NCBI GenBank assembly: GCA_907165065.1
Contig: OU015530.1
Span: forward strand, 48,407,465-48,471,464
Origin: Caprimulgus europaeus
Lineage: Eukaryota; Chordata; Aves; Caprimulgiformes; Caprimulgidae
Length of the DNA stretch: 64,000 nt
Direction: 5' to 3'
Shown: positions 42,190 to 53,240 of the stretch, one piece after another
How the letters are laid out: each line of letters opens with the position of its first letter
Numbering within the stretch: position 1 is the stretch's first letter
The notes under the pieces: generated by a model
What the model was told of the DNA's origin: nothing
What the model saw: the letters and a program-made list of their open reading frames with translations, nothing else
Database searches by the model: none
Made by a program: the position numbers and the translations under genes

Positions 42190-42325
42190 TAATTTAGTAG
42201 GATGGGTAACACACTAGCTGGAGATCTACATTCAGTTCTCTTCACAGTCTACATGACTTCTGGCAAGTCACCCTTATTTCCTCATGTGCTAAAATAACTG
42301 TAGCAAGGATATGACGCTGTGATGT
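42190..42325 (+). mobile_element. MIR-like (CORE-SINE type) tRNA-derived SINE
   Basis: The order of elements matches an amniote MIR: ctagctggagatctacattc near 42214 (tRNA-related and early core), then catgacttctggcaagtcac near 42251, then ttatttcctcatgtgctaaa corresponding to the tttcctcatctgtaaaatg segment. The 3' end fades after about 42320. No intact Pol III A or B box is left. It lies 500 bp downstream of the ancient LINE at 41220. Confidence 0.65.
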
Positions 42326-42596
42326 TGTTGATAATCACTCGCTACTTTAGATGGAAAAATTTAAATGGGATATTGCCACTGTCTGATACCAAAGAGCAAT
42401 GAAAATGATCCTGCACTCTGGCCTCAAACTGAAGGAGACAAAGGCTACTGCATATCAAACACCTCTTCTGAATGATAGATGGTAGATGGATGCACTTAGC
42501 CTATAATTTACATGGCTTTTGCAATGTGTGGGTGGTATGTGCTTTGAGAAACAATTTCATCAAAAATCCATCCCTGTGCCACTAAGCAGTGCAGAT

Positions 42597-42643
42597 ACAA
42601 AAAGGTGAAATATGTATGCTTGCAAACACAAAAAGGTGAAATA
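42597..42643. repeat. 16-bp direct repeat, 31 bp apart
   Basis: acaaaaaggtgaaata occurs at 42597-42612 and, identically, at 42628-42643. This is a local duplication. Confidence 0.85.
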
Positions 42644-42782
42644 CTCTTTGTATTAGTTGCTTTAGGAAGGCACAATCTCAGATACCGTTGCTTCTATAGA
42701 GGCATCTTTCTGTAGTCTTGCTCTCTGAAATGGATATTTATTTATAATTACAGTCTAGTGTACTTCCCTCCTTTAAAAATGA

Positions 42783-42797
42783 TTTTTTTTTTTTTTT
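42783..42797. repeat. T15 homopolymer
   Basis: Fifteen consecutive T. Confidence 0.9.
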
Positions 42798-45636
42798 CAA
42801 TTCATATTTCTTCTGAATTGCCTTGCTCTTTCTCTGGAGCAGCTGAAAGGAGATTTATATAAAATGGTGATTGGCCATCAGTTTGCCTATGGTTGGATGC
42901 CAAAGAGGTAGGAGTTTGGGGATAAATCATCTTCCTTGTTTTTCTTAAGGAATAAAATCGTGATGAGTAACACGTCAAAACCTTCTGCACTTATGACCAA
43001 GAGATTCTTACACGGGTTTGTGAAGTGTGCGGAAATGTCTTTTCACTATTTAGTAGCTCACTTATTTTATTTCACATTTAGTAAGTCTCTTTTCTTTTCA
43101 TCCATCTTGAGTGCTGAGTGTAAACTGGAGAAAAGACTTCTGTTGTTAGTCAAGTTGGGAGGGGAAGTTAGAGCAGTTCCCTTGTGTCACGCGTGGTAAA
43201 ATTTGGAATGAAAATCTCAGTATTCATTCTGGAACTGGAACTGTAATGCAGTAGTAGTTCCTAGTTTTTAGAAAGAATAACATACAAATTGTATAGAGAG
43301 ATTTACATAGGAAAACTCATTCACATCACAAAATTAAGTCACATTTTTCAAGCACATTAGCATTTATTTCTGTGAGAGCAAATTACAGATGCAAGTTCCT
43401 ACACAACAGTACACAGAAAGCTGAGCTTCCAGAGGCTTTTTTTTGAGTCAGTACTGGGCTTGCTGATTGCAGGAAACAGAGGCTGTAACTGAAAGAAAAG
43501 GAAATGTAATGCTAAATTAGGTTTGTATAAATGAGAACACAGCCAGCCTCCATGTTGTCCATTGTAACACTGTTATTGAAGCTTTGCAACCTCTTGAATT
43601 TTCATGAACAAAAGAGGAAAAATATTGTTTGCTGAGGTTCACGGATCTGCAATCCATCTCCATCGCTCTTCTGAACTCTTTACCTGTGCAGCTCATTTTT
43701 CTCAGCCAGAACCAGAGACTTCATCCTGTGTCTTGCTTTTAAGTTTAAGAAGGGAGCAGCAGCAGAGTTCTGCTCTTGATGTCTTTCAGGTTGGCTGGCT
43801 CTGCGGTGCCTGGAGTACAGTGGGAGTAGACTGAAGGTTGTCTCTGCCTGTAGCTGAAAGAGAACCATTTGAGGTTAAAAGAGGAGCTGTAGGTGGTTTA
43901 AATGCCATTTGCTTCCCAAGATTACATCTGGGTTCCCCCTATCCCCCCTTTCCTCACTATCTTAGAACATAAGGTAGTTTTGTTCTATTTTTAAGTTTAC
44001 TATGGCTCTGTATTTTAGACTTTCTCAATGTTTGACTGACTTTCCATTATTATTTAACTTACTTCCATTTATTGTAAGTAATGTATAAATTAATTATTAT
44101 TTACTTATATATTTACTTTTTATATAAAATAAATATGTACTGGGATGTATATATGTATTGATATTTATATTCTGCTATTACATTACTTTCCACTCTTAAC
44201 AGATAGCCAGTGCAACCCAAAGCTTTGCAAGAGGGTACAGCCCAGGTTTTACCAGGGATTAGTCCTGGGTTGGTGGGGCAGCTGGGTAAGCAAGTAGCCT
44301 GCCTACCTGAGGACCTTTCTAGGATTTACCAGTGAGGAGATTTGCTGGAAACTGTGCAAACACACTGCATGGGAGCAACGCCTGGTGAATCCATCTCTGA
44401 GGATTACCCCATGGATCAGCCATGTCCTGCAGTCGCTGCGTGAGGAGAGAGCTGCTGAGGTTCCTGCTTTAGGAGGACAGATAAAGAGGAGAAAGGGTCA
44501 CAAGGCAGTCAGGTCATGGAAGTTCTGCTTCATGTGGAAACCTGGTGGTTGAAAGCAGTGCCTGCCCACAGGGTTGGACAGGGTGTCCAGCTCCTGTGTA
44601 GTCTGTAGTGATAACATCACCCTGACCCAGGGGAGGCTCCAGCAGTGACTTGGCAAATTCTGAGGTAAGAGCAGGCAATGCCCTTTTTGCTAGGACAGAA
44701 AGAAAGTCAAGAAGAGAGGACTCTCAGAAGTTGTGGGTCTGCCCTGGTGTAGTCCTGAAGAAAGTGCATTGAGCTGACTCTTACGGGAAAGAGAATTCAT
44801 AAAATGACAAGGAAAGTATCAAACACCGTCTTGGAGGAGGGAAGGCAGCAGTAAGGCTCCGGACAGACCTCTGTGGTCAACCAAATTACTGAGTTGAATT
44901 TCAGAGATGCATGTTTGAGTTTTATGTATTTTAACTAAGGCCTGTGTCCCACCCTGTAATCTTCACATGTGGCGTTAAATCGTTGGGTTGCATCAGGGAA
45001 GTCACTTCCCTTGGGAAACGAAGGATACGTTGTTGTATCTCCTTCTAATCATGCATAGCAAGCATCCTTCTTATCTCACCTCTTTCCCTGGCTGGTGCTT
45101 CCCAATCTCCTATGCTTACAGTAGAAAGGAATTAAGTAAGGCTCTTGATAAACTCTTAGAGTGGAAAGAGAGCAAGTGCTGCTGCAGTACATCTGGTTTT
45201 CCCTGTATATACAAGCAGAAGTGAACTGTGGCCTTGGTGTACCTGGAAGAAACGTGGGCTTGTCTTTCTTTACTTTGAGTCCATGGCGAAGGTCATTCAT
45301 CTGTCACATGGAGAAAAAGTTGTGACTGCTCTCCAGGGACTTTATTGTTATGGTAAAAATGAATCCAATCACCTTTTTGATTAGGTGACCAAAAGATAAA
45401 TAAGCTGAGCTGCTTTTTTTCTGTAATTTCTTCATCCATATGTATGCAGAGGGTAACTTCTGCAATAAGCCATTATGCAGTGCCTGACATTGCAAAAACT
45501 TGTGATTTTTAAAGGGACTGTTTGACATACAGCTTGCAGAGGTTAAAGAGTAAAAATGTATACACAGCCTGACTTATAAAACTCAAGGCAAATGTTTTTT
45601 TCATAGTGGAGGTACAAATGTGCTATTTGTTATTAT

Positions 45637-45715
45637 GCATTATTTATATTACAGTGGTACTTAGAAGCTGCAGGGAGAAGTGCTCTCCCAGGCTCTGTGT
45701 AACCTAATGTGGCTC
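45637..45715. mobile_element. Possible ancient amniote interspersed-repeat fragment
   Basis: The run ttatttatattacagtggta followed by cttagaagctgcag, and then gctctcccaggctctgtgtaac, resembles a repeat common in turtle and crocodile genomes (consensus-like tttatattacagtagcacctag, then tgctaggcgctgtacaaac). The match is recalled by eye over about 75 bp with mismatches, and orientation is not assigned. Confidence 0.42.
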
Positions 45716-47321
45716 TGACAGTGCACCTGAAACTACAGAACAGGTCAGCACCAAACTGAATCAGAATCTCAATTTAGTAAATTCATACAATTTAACAGAA
45801 AGACAATTCTGTGTCTGTTCCTAGGAGCTGTTAGCTTTACGGAAGCTCTTTTGACAGGTGGGAACTTAAACTAATAAAAACATTGTAGTCAATATTTTCT
45901 TTTTTTAGTTTAGGCTTGTATCCTTGTTGTTCATGCTCCTTCCCTTAGTGTGCTGGTACCAGCAGTGGCTGACTGGTGGGTAAAGTTACCTACAGAGCCA
46001 CTCCTGAATTTGCCCAAATTACTCAGCGCATCAGGCAGTCCTGCTGGCCATGCCTGCAGTATACAGGTAATCACAACCCTTCTTGCAGCTTTAGCATCCT
46101 CTCGTATTTCGAGCCCTTTCAGCATTTATGAGTCCAAAGAGTTACTGATTTTATGTTGTAGCATAATTTTGTGCAAAAGGAGTCTCAGAAACCTTTACAT
46201 AAGACAAATACTTAAATACCAGTGCAAATGTGAGTTGAAAATTGAAGGACTTCATAGCTTTCAGGAATTTATTTCTCCAGTATGCTGACATGGGTATTAA
46301 TTTCACATTGGTGCTCATTGATATAACATTTGTATTTGGTTGTTTGGTTTTTTTTGCAGTAATCCTGTATTTGTGCAGAACTCTCATACAGGAGTAGCCA
46401 TGTGTGGCATCTGTGTCAGGATGAATCATTTTTCTTTTAAACCTCTGGCCCCAGACAGCCTGAGTCTCAACCTTACTATCAAAGCAAATCTGTCAGGTTT
46501 TCTCAGTTAAATGTAGCTAATCTCTGGTTTGGGGAGCTGATAATATATTGTAAAAATCTTACTCTGAAATAAAAGTTTGTATTTAAGAGTTTTTTAGATG
46601 GAAACAGTCAAGTCAGAAGAGGGATGTGAACATGAGCGTTGGTAGTTGGGGTAAGTGGGCAGCGCTGTGTGGGGCTGATGGCTGGGAGCTGTGGGCTGGG
46701 AGCACTGGGGAACCCCGGGCTGGAGCATCATGACAAGTGCTTCTCCGTGCCCTACCCACTACCTCACCTTACCCACGGGGTAACTGGCCTATTGCTGTGA
46801 TAGCAGGATGAGAATGATGAATGGCTTGGAAAAAATCTGTATCTAAAGTCTGCTGAAAATCTGGAATTAATTACCTTGCAAGGAGCCAAATGAGGAGGAA
46901 CTGACAAAAGTGTGTCAAATAATGAATGCTGCAGAGAAGGTATGTCGTGAACTTTTCATGGCAGAGGGTAGGGGGATATTTAATTAACTTAAAAGTTGGC
47001 AAATTCACACCGAGTGTAATTACATTGTGGAATTAATTCTTCATTAGAGTTATTGAGGCCAAGACTTTAGCCAAGACTGCAGCAAGATTCAAAACGAGAT
47101 TCCAGTTTTATTTGGGCAGCTAAAGGGCAGCTGTAGCAGTGAATTCCAGAAGGTTTTTGCAATGTCGTGCACTGAGTTTTAGGTGACTCTCTAATAACTT
47201 TTGATCAGACAAGACTGTGAGAAGGAGGATGGATGATTTACATTTTCTGTTTCAAACTTTTTACCTTACTCTGTCCTCTAAGCAACTGTTAAGTGCTGAA
47301 AGACATGAGAGAGGATTGGAA

Positions 47322-47377
47322 GGGATCCAGTGTGACCATTCCTCTGACACTGGATGGGATCCAGTGTGATCATTCCT
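47322..47377. repeat. 22-bp near-tandem duplication
   Basis: gggatccagtgtgaccattc-ct (47322-47343) recurs at 47356-47377 with one C/T difference, separated by 12 bp (period 34). It lies 140 bp left of the CR1 3' end at 47515. Confidence 0.92.
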
Positions 47378-47514
47378 GTGTTTCTTACACTCTTCCAGCC
47401 ATAAAAATTAATAACTAACTCTTCAGGCATTAAAACATAACGTTATTAGAGAAGTGGAAAAAGAAGTCTTCTGGAAGACACAAAGATGCTGTATCTTCCC
47501 ATCTTACACATAGC

Positions 47515-48350
47515 ATCACAGAATCATAGAGTGTTGTGAGTTGGAAGGGACCCACAAGGATCATCAAGTCCAACTCCTGCCCTAACATAGGACAATCCCA
47601 AGATTCAGACCATGTGTCTGAGGGCCTTGGCCAAATGCTTCTTGAATATTGTCAGGCTTGGTGCCATGACCACCTCCCTGGGGAGCCTGTTCCAGTGCTC
47701 CACCACCCTCTGGGTGAAGAACCTTTTCCTAATGTCCAACCTAAACTTGCTCTGGCACATCTTCCTGCCATTTCCTCCGATCCTATTGTTGGTCACCAGA
47801 GAGAAGAGATCAACACCTGCCCCTCCTCTTCCCCTTGTGAGGAAGTTCTACACTGCAATGAGGTCTCCTCTCAGTCTTCTCTTTTCCTGGCTGAACAAAC
47901 CAAGCAGCTTCAGCCTCTCCTCATACGACTTCCCCTGTAAGCCCTTCACCAATTTAGTGTCTCTCCAGTAGCTTTATATCCTTTTTATCCTGTGGTGCCC
48001 AAAACTGCCCCCAGTACTGGGGGTGAGGCCGTACCAGAGCAGAGCAGAGCGGGACGATCACCTCCTTCACCTGGCTCGCAGTGCAGTGCTGGATGCACCC
48101 AGGACACGGGTGTCCCTCTTGGCAGCCAGCACACACTGTTGGCTCATGTTCAACTTGCCATCGACCAGAACCCCCAGGTCCCTCTCTGCAGGGCTGCTCT
48201 CCAGCCTCTCCTTCCCCAGTCTGTGTGTGTCCAGGGTTGCTGTGTCCCAGGTGCAAGATCTGGCACTTGCCCTTGTTCACAGTCATCCAGTTGGTGATCG
48301 CCCAGCTCTCTAATTTATCTAGATCTCTCTGCAGGGCCTCATACAGGTTT
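47515..48350 (-). mobile_element. CR1 LINE, longest copy in the window (about 835 bp), 5'-truncated
   Basis: On the minus strand this encodes the C-terminal part of CR1 ORF2: [14 protein letters not shown] near 48340, then [17 protein letters not shown] (about 48235-48285), [20 protein letters not shown], and after a frameshift RFFTQRVVEHWNRLPREVV (about 47675-47735). The left end is the 3' untranslated tail, seen on the plus strand as cacagaatcatagag, ggaagggacccacaag and gatcatcaagtccaactcct. The catalytic RT core and endonuclease are missing and the frame is broken at least once, so it is inactive. Divergence is moderate, making this one of the younger copies here. Confidence 0.95.
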
Positions 48351-49834
48351 TCAGATGCCTCTCACTATTTTAATTTTGTCAATAGGGTGGGAATCACCTT
48401 TTTATTAATGAAAGAATCTGATCCTAGTTGTGCTGTCCATGTTTGAATTATAAAAATGAAGATTGTAGTGAAAACTGAGATGTTCAGATGGGGAAATAGG
48501 CTTTACAGTGCTGCCATGATAAGAAATCATACAGTAGTGGTGACATCAAATGGAAATGGTGAGGCATTCCTCTGGGGTCGGACAGTGAAACTTGCAGACT
48601 GTGTGCAGAAGGGAGCAGTTGCCAGGTCTGATGTCAGCGTTGGCCGTGGAAAGCCTTTGCTGGACAGCAGCTGATCCATGAGGATGTTAGGATGAGCCAC
48701 ATCTGAGATTGCAGATGATTAGTAAAGATAAATTAAAAAAGGATCACAAACCTTGCAAGCACTAAACAGCAAAGGGTGAGGAAATACCTTTGCAGTGCAG
48801 CTCTAGGGTCATCAGTTCTGAGTGTGGCCAGCCAGTGCTCAAGTAGTGCATGGACACCCAGGTGTGGACACCCATGACCTGAAGCAGAGCCAAGCAGCTG
48901 ATTATTTACAAGGCAGAAAAGAATGAAGATCACTGAAAATGTGATTCTGACAGAGTTTTGCAGTGTCAGAGTCCACTGGAAAGAAGAAGAGAGGAATGAG
49001 TAAAATATCAAGTCTGGATAAGAAATAAGCAGAAAAAAGCAAAAGCATGACCTGTGCCCAGCAGTTTGGGATTATTGAGTTGTTTCTTAAGCATTCCCTG
49101 GGCCACCGGCTGATCTGAGTGGGTGTGTTCCTTTGCTGATGTGTCAGAGGACGTCTGCTTGGATGCATGGATCTGCTTGGGTAGGACAGCAAGCAAAGGT
49201 GCAACTTCAGCTGATGCTTCATCTGTGACTTTGTCAGGTTTCAGTGGACAGTTGTCCACCCATGCTGGGCACTTGGATCAGCGGCATTTGGGGGCCAAAC
49301 AGGTGCTTGAAGCCTCAACCGCAGGGCTGAAGATCTTGGATTCCAGTGTGCAAGTTTGAAGGCTGATAGCTGATGTGTGCATGTTGCTCACACATGTTTC
49401 TGTCCAAAACAGAAATCTACATGTGTGTGCTATGTGAGTTATGCTGGCAAGTCAGTGCTTTGTCTGTATTTACTTACAGGAGGTTGTAAATCCTGCCTTA
49501 ATTCTTGCGTTCTTAATTTCTTAAAAAATGACTACCTTCCCAGACTCTGCCAGTCCTATTTCCCAGCTAGGACTTAATAACAGAGTATTAATAGGTCTCT
49601 TGTTGCTTTTCTGTATGTTAAGTAATCTTTATTGGCACTTCTGAAGTATAGCTGTACGGTAGCTGAACAAACAAACGGACTGGTGGCTTTTGTAAGGTGT
49701 GTTACTGCTGTTCCTTCGGTCCACAGGCTGGCCTCTTTGCAGATTTACCTACTGATTCACAAAATGAAGTAAGCCACAATGGGAATTCCTGCAAACCAGT
49801 GAATTCAGAAACCTTTGTGATAATAATTAGCTAC

Positions 49835-50017
49835 CTGCTAGCTGGTGAGAATTGAACAACAAGAGCAGAACAGTATCTGCTTTGACGCATTGATACAAAC
49901 AGGCCTTCATGGGCTTTCTCAAAAACTTCTGCTTCCAAACCACCAGCCCTTTCTGTGAGAGCCAAACCCAAGTGCTGAACTTCATCATCATGGGAAATGA
50001 CCTTTTCTAACACCTGC
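49835..50017 (-). other. Unidentified exon-like reading frame on the minus strand
   Basis: I do not recognise this sequence. On the minus strand an open frame of about 60 codons contains VLEKVISHDDEVQHLGLAL, TERAGGLEAEVFEKAHEGLF and QSRYCSALVVQF. The codons start mostly with G or A (GAA, GAT, GCT, GTT), as in real coding sequence, and the peptide looks helical and acidic. It is bounded by AG dinucleotides at 50014-50022 (reading ctctctagcaggcag) and by CAG then GTAGCT at 49835/49834, which would do as acceptor and donor. The frame stops at TAG formed by the donor itself. It could be an exon of a nested antisense gene, a decayed gene fragment or chance. Confidence 0.3.
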
Positions 50018-51228
50018 CTGCTAGAGAGGCATTGCTAGTTTTGGCTTCTGGGGCAGATGGAAATGAACACTACTAAGTAAAAGTTTTCTTGCTTTTATTT
50101 TACTAAGTATAACTATGATTTAATTCCAACTTCTTTTTTAAAAGAACTCTAGATTACATGAAAGAATGTAACAAGTGTGAAAGGACTGGCTTCTTTCAGG
50201 TTTGAAATACTTTACTATTTTTGAAATCTGAGGGAAAAAGCTACAGCAATCACAGAATAACCTCATTAGCACATGAAATAAATCATAAACTCAGAACTGA
50301 GGAAGAAAAAAAAAAGTTTGCACATCTGGCTTACTGCAGCATATTTCTGTATCTTGATCAAAAGTACTTGTAAGCTGGAAATGGAGAAAAATAAGAAGGA
50401 TGAGAGTATGGAGACCTGATTTTCCAACTGCACAGAAGTGCGTGCCTCAGACCTAGCAGAAACTTGCAGATTTCCAAGTGCCATATTTTGCAGGCACCAG
50501 AGGGTAATGCCTCCTATGGGAACAGCTGCTGTGTGCTAACATCAGTATGAGCTGTCACATTAGGTCTGTAATAATGTCACGGACCTTTAGGAGCCTTTGG
50601 AGGTGCTACAGCAGGGAAAAAATGGAATTGTCAAGTATTGTGAAAGCTGTGGAGAACAGGGACTTCGATTGTGTCCTGGGTAATTGAAAGTATGCAACTA
50701 TTTTTCCTTTCTAGTTGTTTTGCAGGCTTAAGAGAGTAGGATCTGAGTCAGCCTTTGGGTAATAGGAGTCCTTGAGTAAGAGGATGCATATTTTCAGTGC
50801 TTCATAAACACTTTGCCCACATAACCGAACAGCGAGCTGCTTTTGGGCTTTTCTGTTCTTTTAGTAACATGCTTGGAATCGAGCTGAGTAACCAGATGAT
50901 GTTAATTCATCTTGCTGTTTGAGGTCCTTCTGGAACAAAGCAGGAAAATGGCATGAATACATCTTAGATTATTTCTTTTAAAAGTGGAATTTCATTACTT
51001 TGGTTCATGCAGAAATTATGCTAGCGATAGTTTTCAAGTATAGTATTTTACATAGAAAAGATTAAGTGATCTGGGTACCTTATTAACATGTATTGCAGTT
51101 CACTTATTGTGGGTGCCTTGAAATAGCTGTTCATTTTATTGTATCTGGCTGTTGGATCAAATAAGCTGTCAACAAAATGTATTTTTAAATATCAGCCTAA
51201 ATTGCATTTGCAGGCTCTAAAATAAGGA

Positions 51229-51243
51229 TTTTTTTTTTTTTTT
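51229..51243. repeat. T15 homopolymer
   Basis: Fifteen consecutive T after aataagga. Confidence 0.9.
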
Positions 51244-51839
51244 AATTTCTTGAGACCGGCGACAGATTTCATTTACTCTGCATTACCAGAACAGGCATAT
51301 TCTATATTTATAGCTGGAGACAGATCAATTTGTTCTGCATACATCTTCCTTAGTTTTGAGGCTCAGGTTTGGTTAAAAATCTGAACTGGACTTTCTTTGA
51401 CTTGTACATTAACTGCAGTGGGTATTTAGTTATTTCAAGTTAGTAGGAAAACAAGTACTTCCAGGAACTGGGTAGTTTGGGAAGCCTTTAGTTTTTTAGA
51501 AACAGTTTGGATAGTGGTTGTTATGTATTAATAACAATGGAAGAAAAACTCAGTTTAATTTGCTGAAGTAGGCAAGTAGATAATATCAGCTGGAATACTG
51601 AAAGCAAAAATACTCATGGAGGAAAGTCCAGTGGTAAGAGTTTGTAATTCTCAAACAAGAAGGGACATTACTAGATTTATGAGTAATGACTAGAAATGAT
51701 GTGTAGGAATGGGAGGAAAAGGTGACCTGTGCTACATGTCTGATTTTAATGGAATGGGATACTTCAGGTGCATTTTGAAGGAAGTTTAGTGAAAGACAGG
51801 GAGGTAAATGGAAAACTTGATAAAGTACAACCCGAGTCA

Positions 51840-52015
51840 TCTTTGATAAGACAGGTTGTACAAACTGGCTCGATCTCTTGCTCTGTTAAGGTACCTCACT
51901 TCTTTGGACAAAGGAAGTTTGTCTACCTGGAAGCTGGGAAAGCCTGTCATGCAGGCTTAAGTGGAAAAGAATTATTTAAAGCTGAAAAGATGCAGATCAG
52001 TGGAAAAATTGCAAA
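51840..52015 (+). mobile_element. Old CR1-clade LINE fragment around RT motif A
   Basis: The plus-strand frame reads VYLEAGKACHAGLSGKEL, then KAEKMQISGKI (about 51921-52012). This matches the CR1-clade RT segment around YLDFSKAFDTV...GKLLLKLEKMGI. The aspartates of motif A have become E and H, so the copy is dead. The DNA upstream (ggttgtacaaactggctcga, ctgttaaggtacctcacttc) also resembles the segment before motif A. A stretch near 52125-52150 (gcagtgcaggggactggact) may be a leftover of a LINE 3' end, but the join is not clear. Confidence 0.55.
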
Positions 52016-53174
52016 AAAAACCCATACAGAGGATGCTATGATAGTTTGGAATGAAAAAAAAGAGTCCAGCTGAATTTAGTTCCAGATGGAACTAAATTAT
52101 TTTCTGAAAGAGTTTGACATGTTCTCCTGCAGTGCAGGGGACTGGACTCAGTGTCCCAAAAGTTGCCATGTACCTGTCTCACACCTTTTAAGACCTCCTG
52201 AAGGATACATTTACTAAAATGGCAGGTCAGTTTTTCCTCAAGTGAAAGTGAGCAGTGAGATTTATGAACAAAAGTATAGTCCTTCCCTCCACAATGCTTC
52301 TTCAGTGAAGGCATCGCTTTCAGTTTGCTCTGTTCATTCTGCATGCAGTCTCCATGGTCGCTCTCAAGAGTCAGCAGCTCGCCACCGACCTGCAGTGGGA
52401 CAGAAGTGGTAACTGGGATGATCTGCTTTGGAGCTGGTGTCTAATGTGCTAAAGTGAAGTTCTGAGGCACACAATGACAAACAGATTTCCTTGGAAAGCC
52501 AGCATCAGTGTGTGTGTGGTACTGCAGTTCAGAACTGTCTGAGTGTGGTGGTTTCCATGTCTAGTAGTAATATCAGAACTACTTTTCAACGGTATGAGAG
52601 ATAGAAGAGTACCACAATTTTGTACTTGTTTTGGGTTATTTGGACTGTGGGATGTGGGTCAGATAATGTTGATTAGATTCATGAAATGCACCTGAATGCT
52701 AATTCTTGCTGTGTCGAAGTTGTAGGTGCTCTTTTGTTTAGTGAAACCTGTGTTCCCAAGTAAAATAACATTAGGGTCCCTCACAGCAAGAACTTAACTG
52801 AAAGCCAAGAAGAAATACTTTAGAAAGAGGTGTGGTTTTTTGAAATTTAGATTACTTATTCTGTGCTTTGGACCATCTCCATCCTGTACCACAAAATAGA
52901 ACTGGAGAAGATGCCTTAATTTAATGCACATGTTAGAGCATATAAAACCAAACTCCCTTTCTCCTCCAGAGGAGATCTGAAATAACATCTCACCTCTTAA
53001 GTAAATCCATAGATAACCATCTTTGAGGCAGTGTTCTAAGAAGGGAACTCTAAATAAAGTAATTTTATTTTGCACAGTATAGCTAAAAAACTGCTGAGAT
53101 GGAGAAGACATAAGCAACTGCTTAATGTTGTTACTAGAGCACTCATCACTCGGAGGAAGAGTGTTTGCTTTGAT

Positions 53175-53240
53175 CAACGGTTCTTGCATAGCAGGATGTT
53201 GGACTGGGTGGCTGAGGAGGTCATTCCCTTCTGTATGCTT
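53175..53240 (+). mobile_element. Possible degraded LINE (CR1-type) 3' tail
   Basis: The text gcaggatgttggactgggtg, then gctgaggaggtcattccctt, resembles the CR1 3' end form (gttggactagatgacctcc-aggtcccttcc). About 60 bp match with several mismatches, and no terminal ATTCTATG unit remains. Confidence 0.4.

Larger units (their letters stand above)
42326..47514. other. Intronic sequence with few recognisable elements
   Basis: Apart from the possible old repeat at 45637, this holds a short dispersed duplication (42597-42643), a T15 run (42783-42797), a strongly AT-rich tract (about 44075-44180) and a 22-bp near-tandem duplication (47322-47377). No exon was seen. Confidence 0.55.
48351..51839. 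other. Intronic sequence without recognised repeats
   Basis: Contains the exon-like minus-strand frame at 49835-50017 and a T15 run at 51229-51243. Nothing else was identified. Confidence 0.5.

Noticed and set aside
47536-48446. Several plus-strand frames of 96-134 codons
   Set aside because: They are antisense readings of the CR1 copy at 47515-48350.
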